A DNA stretch of 7,182 nt from JAGTJU01 sp038257535 (lineage in GTDB: Bacteria; Myxococcota_A; Polyangia; Fen-1088), in NCBI GenBank assembly GCA_038257535.1, contig JBBSJE010000297.1, positions 1-7,182 of the forward strand, written 5' to 3'. Position 1 is the stretch's first letter, and the number at the start of each line of letters is the position of its first letter. Below the pieces are notes generated by a model, which saw only the letters and a list, made by a program, of their open reading frames with translations, did no database searches and was not told where the DNA came from. This document shows, in pieces, positions 5,764-7,182 of this stretch. The translations under genes and the position numbers were made by a program.

Positions 5764-7182
5764 CAAACGCCGCTGGAGGTGCTGGATCCCAGCAACATTC
5801 TGGACGCCCAGGGCATTCGCAAGATCACGCAGATCACCGCCGCGCAGAACGTAAGCACCAACGATCTCAAGCAAGAAGAGATCAAGGCAATTACCAAGAA
5901 GAACGTGGAATCGGCCGAGGCCATCATGGAGCTGGAAAGGCAGCGCGCCGATGCACAAGCGCGGCAACATCGTGAAATCGCCAGCATCCAAGCGCGCGAG
6001 CAGGCCGAAACGCTGAAAATCCAGGCCGAGGAAAAGCAAAAGGCAGAGCTGGCCCGCATCAAGCAGGAAGAAGAAGTGGCCATTGCCGACGAAAACAAAC
6101 GTCGGCAAGTGGAGGTGGCGCAGAAAAACCGAGAACGTGTGGTGGCAGTGGAAAGCGAACGCGTCACTAAGGATCGCGATTTGGAGGCGATTTCGCGCGA
6201 GCGTGAAGTGGAACTTTTGCGCATCGACAAAGAAAAAGCGCTGGAAATTGAACGGAAGGCCATTGCCGATGTGGTGGCGGGGCGTATTTCGGTGGAAAAG
6301 CAGGTGGCCGAAGAAGAAGAGCGCATTCGCGACTTGCGGTTCTTGGCCGATGCCAAACGCCAAAAGGACGCGCATCTGATTACCGCCGAAGGCAAAGCGC
6401 AAGAGCAGGTCATTGCCAGCTTGAAAACCGCCGAAGCGCAAGCCGAAGTGGCCAAGTTCGCGGCCAAAGAGGCGGTTGTCAAAGCTGATGCGGATCTGGA
6501 AGCGGCCGACCGGGTGGCGCGCGCAAAGATCCGGATCGCCGAGGGCGTTCAAGCTGAGGCTTCGGCCGAAGGGCTTGCCAAGGTGAAAGTTAAAGAAGCC
6601 GATGCCGTGGCCACTGAAAAGGTGGGAATGGCCCAGGCCCGGGTCAGCTTGGAGCAACTACAAGCCGAGGCCAAAGGCCGCGAGGCGCAAGCCGGCGCCA
6701 TCGCCAAAGTGGGCGATGCTGAAGCGCAAGCCAAACGGCAAATGCTGTCCGCCGAGGCGTCGGGTGCCGAAGCGCACGGTTTGGCCGCGGTGCGGGTGAA
6801 GGAAGCCGACGCTTCAGCCATCGAGCGGATGGGCGCCGCGGAGGCCTCAGCCATTCGCGAGCGCATGGGCGCCGAGGCGCAAGGCTTGGCTCAGAAGGCC
6901 GAAGCCATGCAGCAGATGAAGGGCGACGCCCGGGAACACGAGGAATTCCGGATGCGGCTCGAAAAGCAAACCGAAGTGGCGCTGGAAACGCTCACGGCGC
7001 GCACCGAAATCTCGAAGCAGCAAGCCGAAGTCATGGGCAAGGCCTTGGCAGAAGCGAAGATCAACATCGTGGGCGGCGATGGCCAATTCCTGGATAAGTT
7101 TTTCAAGGCTGTTTCGCTGGGTCACGCGGTCGATGGCGCGCTTTCGAACAGCGAGACCTTGGGCCACCTGGCTTCCGAATAC
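5764..7182 (+). pseudogene. yqiK-like: Remainder of the flotillin-like gene: coiled coil and C-terminal region (runs off right edge)
   Basis: After the TAA the same frame is open for 473 codons to the window edge, with no frameshift. It starts with the end of the SPFH domain (QTPLEVLDPSNILDAQGIRK), then a long Glu/Ala/Lys/Arg-rich coiled coil, dense with the EA-type repeats typical of flotillins (for example AEAQAEVA, AEAKGREAQ, AEASGAEAHG). A local duplication gives AIERMGAAEA followed by AIRERMGAEA. The C-terminal part INIVGGDGQFLDKFFKAVS resembles the flotillin tail, so little is probably missing; the joined frame is about 659 codons so far. It could be translated only by readthrough or by re-initiation: ATG 5926 has GAGG (5917-5920) five bases upstream, which would give a coiled coil without the anchor. 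I label it pseudogene for lack of a natural start, but the unbroken frame suggests the damage is recent or an error. Confidence 0.75.

Noticed and set aside
5617..6657. 346-codon minus-strand frame opposite the flotillin coiled coil
   Set aside because: Shadow of a repetitive Glu/Ala/Lys coiled-coil frame that lacks stops on the other strand; composition (Phe/Leu/His/Gly) is typical of such antisense frames and the plus-strand frame has clear flotillin motifs.
1..7182. CRISPR arrays, tRNA genes, insertion-sequence ends, phage or toxin-antitoxin genes
   Set aside because: No regularly spaced repeats, cloverleaf-like sequence, transposase motif or paired terminal inverted repeats could be seen; the repeats found are inside coding sequence or are simple hairpins.

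Overview
The window looks like chromosomal DNA of a free-living Gram-negative bacterium of moderately high GC, with secreted and outer-membrane-type proteins, a lysine/alanine-rich H1-like protein and a YqiJ/flotillin pair. Gene content fits a Myxococcota or Bdellovibrionota-like (former Deltaproteobacteria) organism best, but this rests on remembered family distribution and is only moderately likely. I see no tRNA, rRNA, CRISPR array, insertion sequence or phage gene.

Layout from left to right. (1) Minus strand, 1-470: the N-terminal 156 residues of an unrecognised multi-pass membrane protein running off the left edge, preceded by a GC-rich hairpin touching its ribosome binding site. (2) Minus strand, about 529-899: the remains of a small secreted protein gene, broken by at least three single-base frameshifts and carrying a 9-bp tandem duplication. 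A near-consensus sigma70 promoter facing the other way lies in its 5' part. (3) Plus strand, 916-3510: a two-gene operon of a DUF3015-like exported protein and a 669-residue DUF4105 (Lnb N-terminal periplasmic type) protein with a beta-rich C-terminal half. (4) 3511-3678: a convergent intergenic region with three hairpins and repeated GAGCTC palindromes, probably transcription termination for both sides. (5) Minus strand, 3679-4176: a histone H1-like Lys/Ala-rich protein with an acidic tail. (6) Plus strand, 4407-7182: a YqiJ/NfeD-like membrane protein with an OB-fold-like C-terminus, then a flotillin-like SPFH protein. The flotillin frame is open from 5206 to the right edge except for one in-frame TAA at 5761-5763, exactly at the junction of the SPFH domain and the coiled coil.

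Functional links. YqiJ/NfeD-type proteins and flotillins are known genomic and functional partners in membrane organisation, so region 6 is one module. DUF3015 and DUF4105 are both envelope-exported and co-transcribed here, so they probably act in one unknown envelope process. The most notable observations are the nonsense codon splitting an otherwise perfectly kept flotillin, the locally decayed small gene, the permuted-papain-like His...Cys order in the DUF4105 protein, and the bipartite basic/acidic H1-like protein. None proves a new system.
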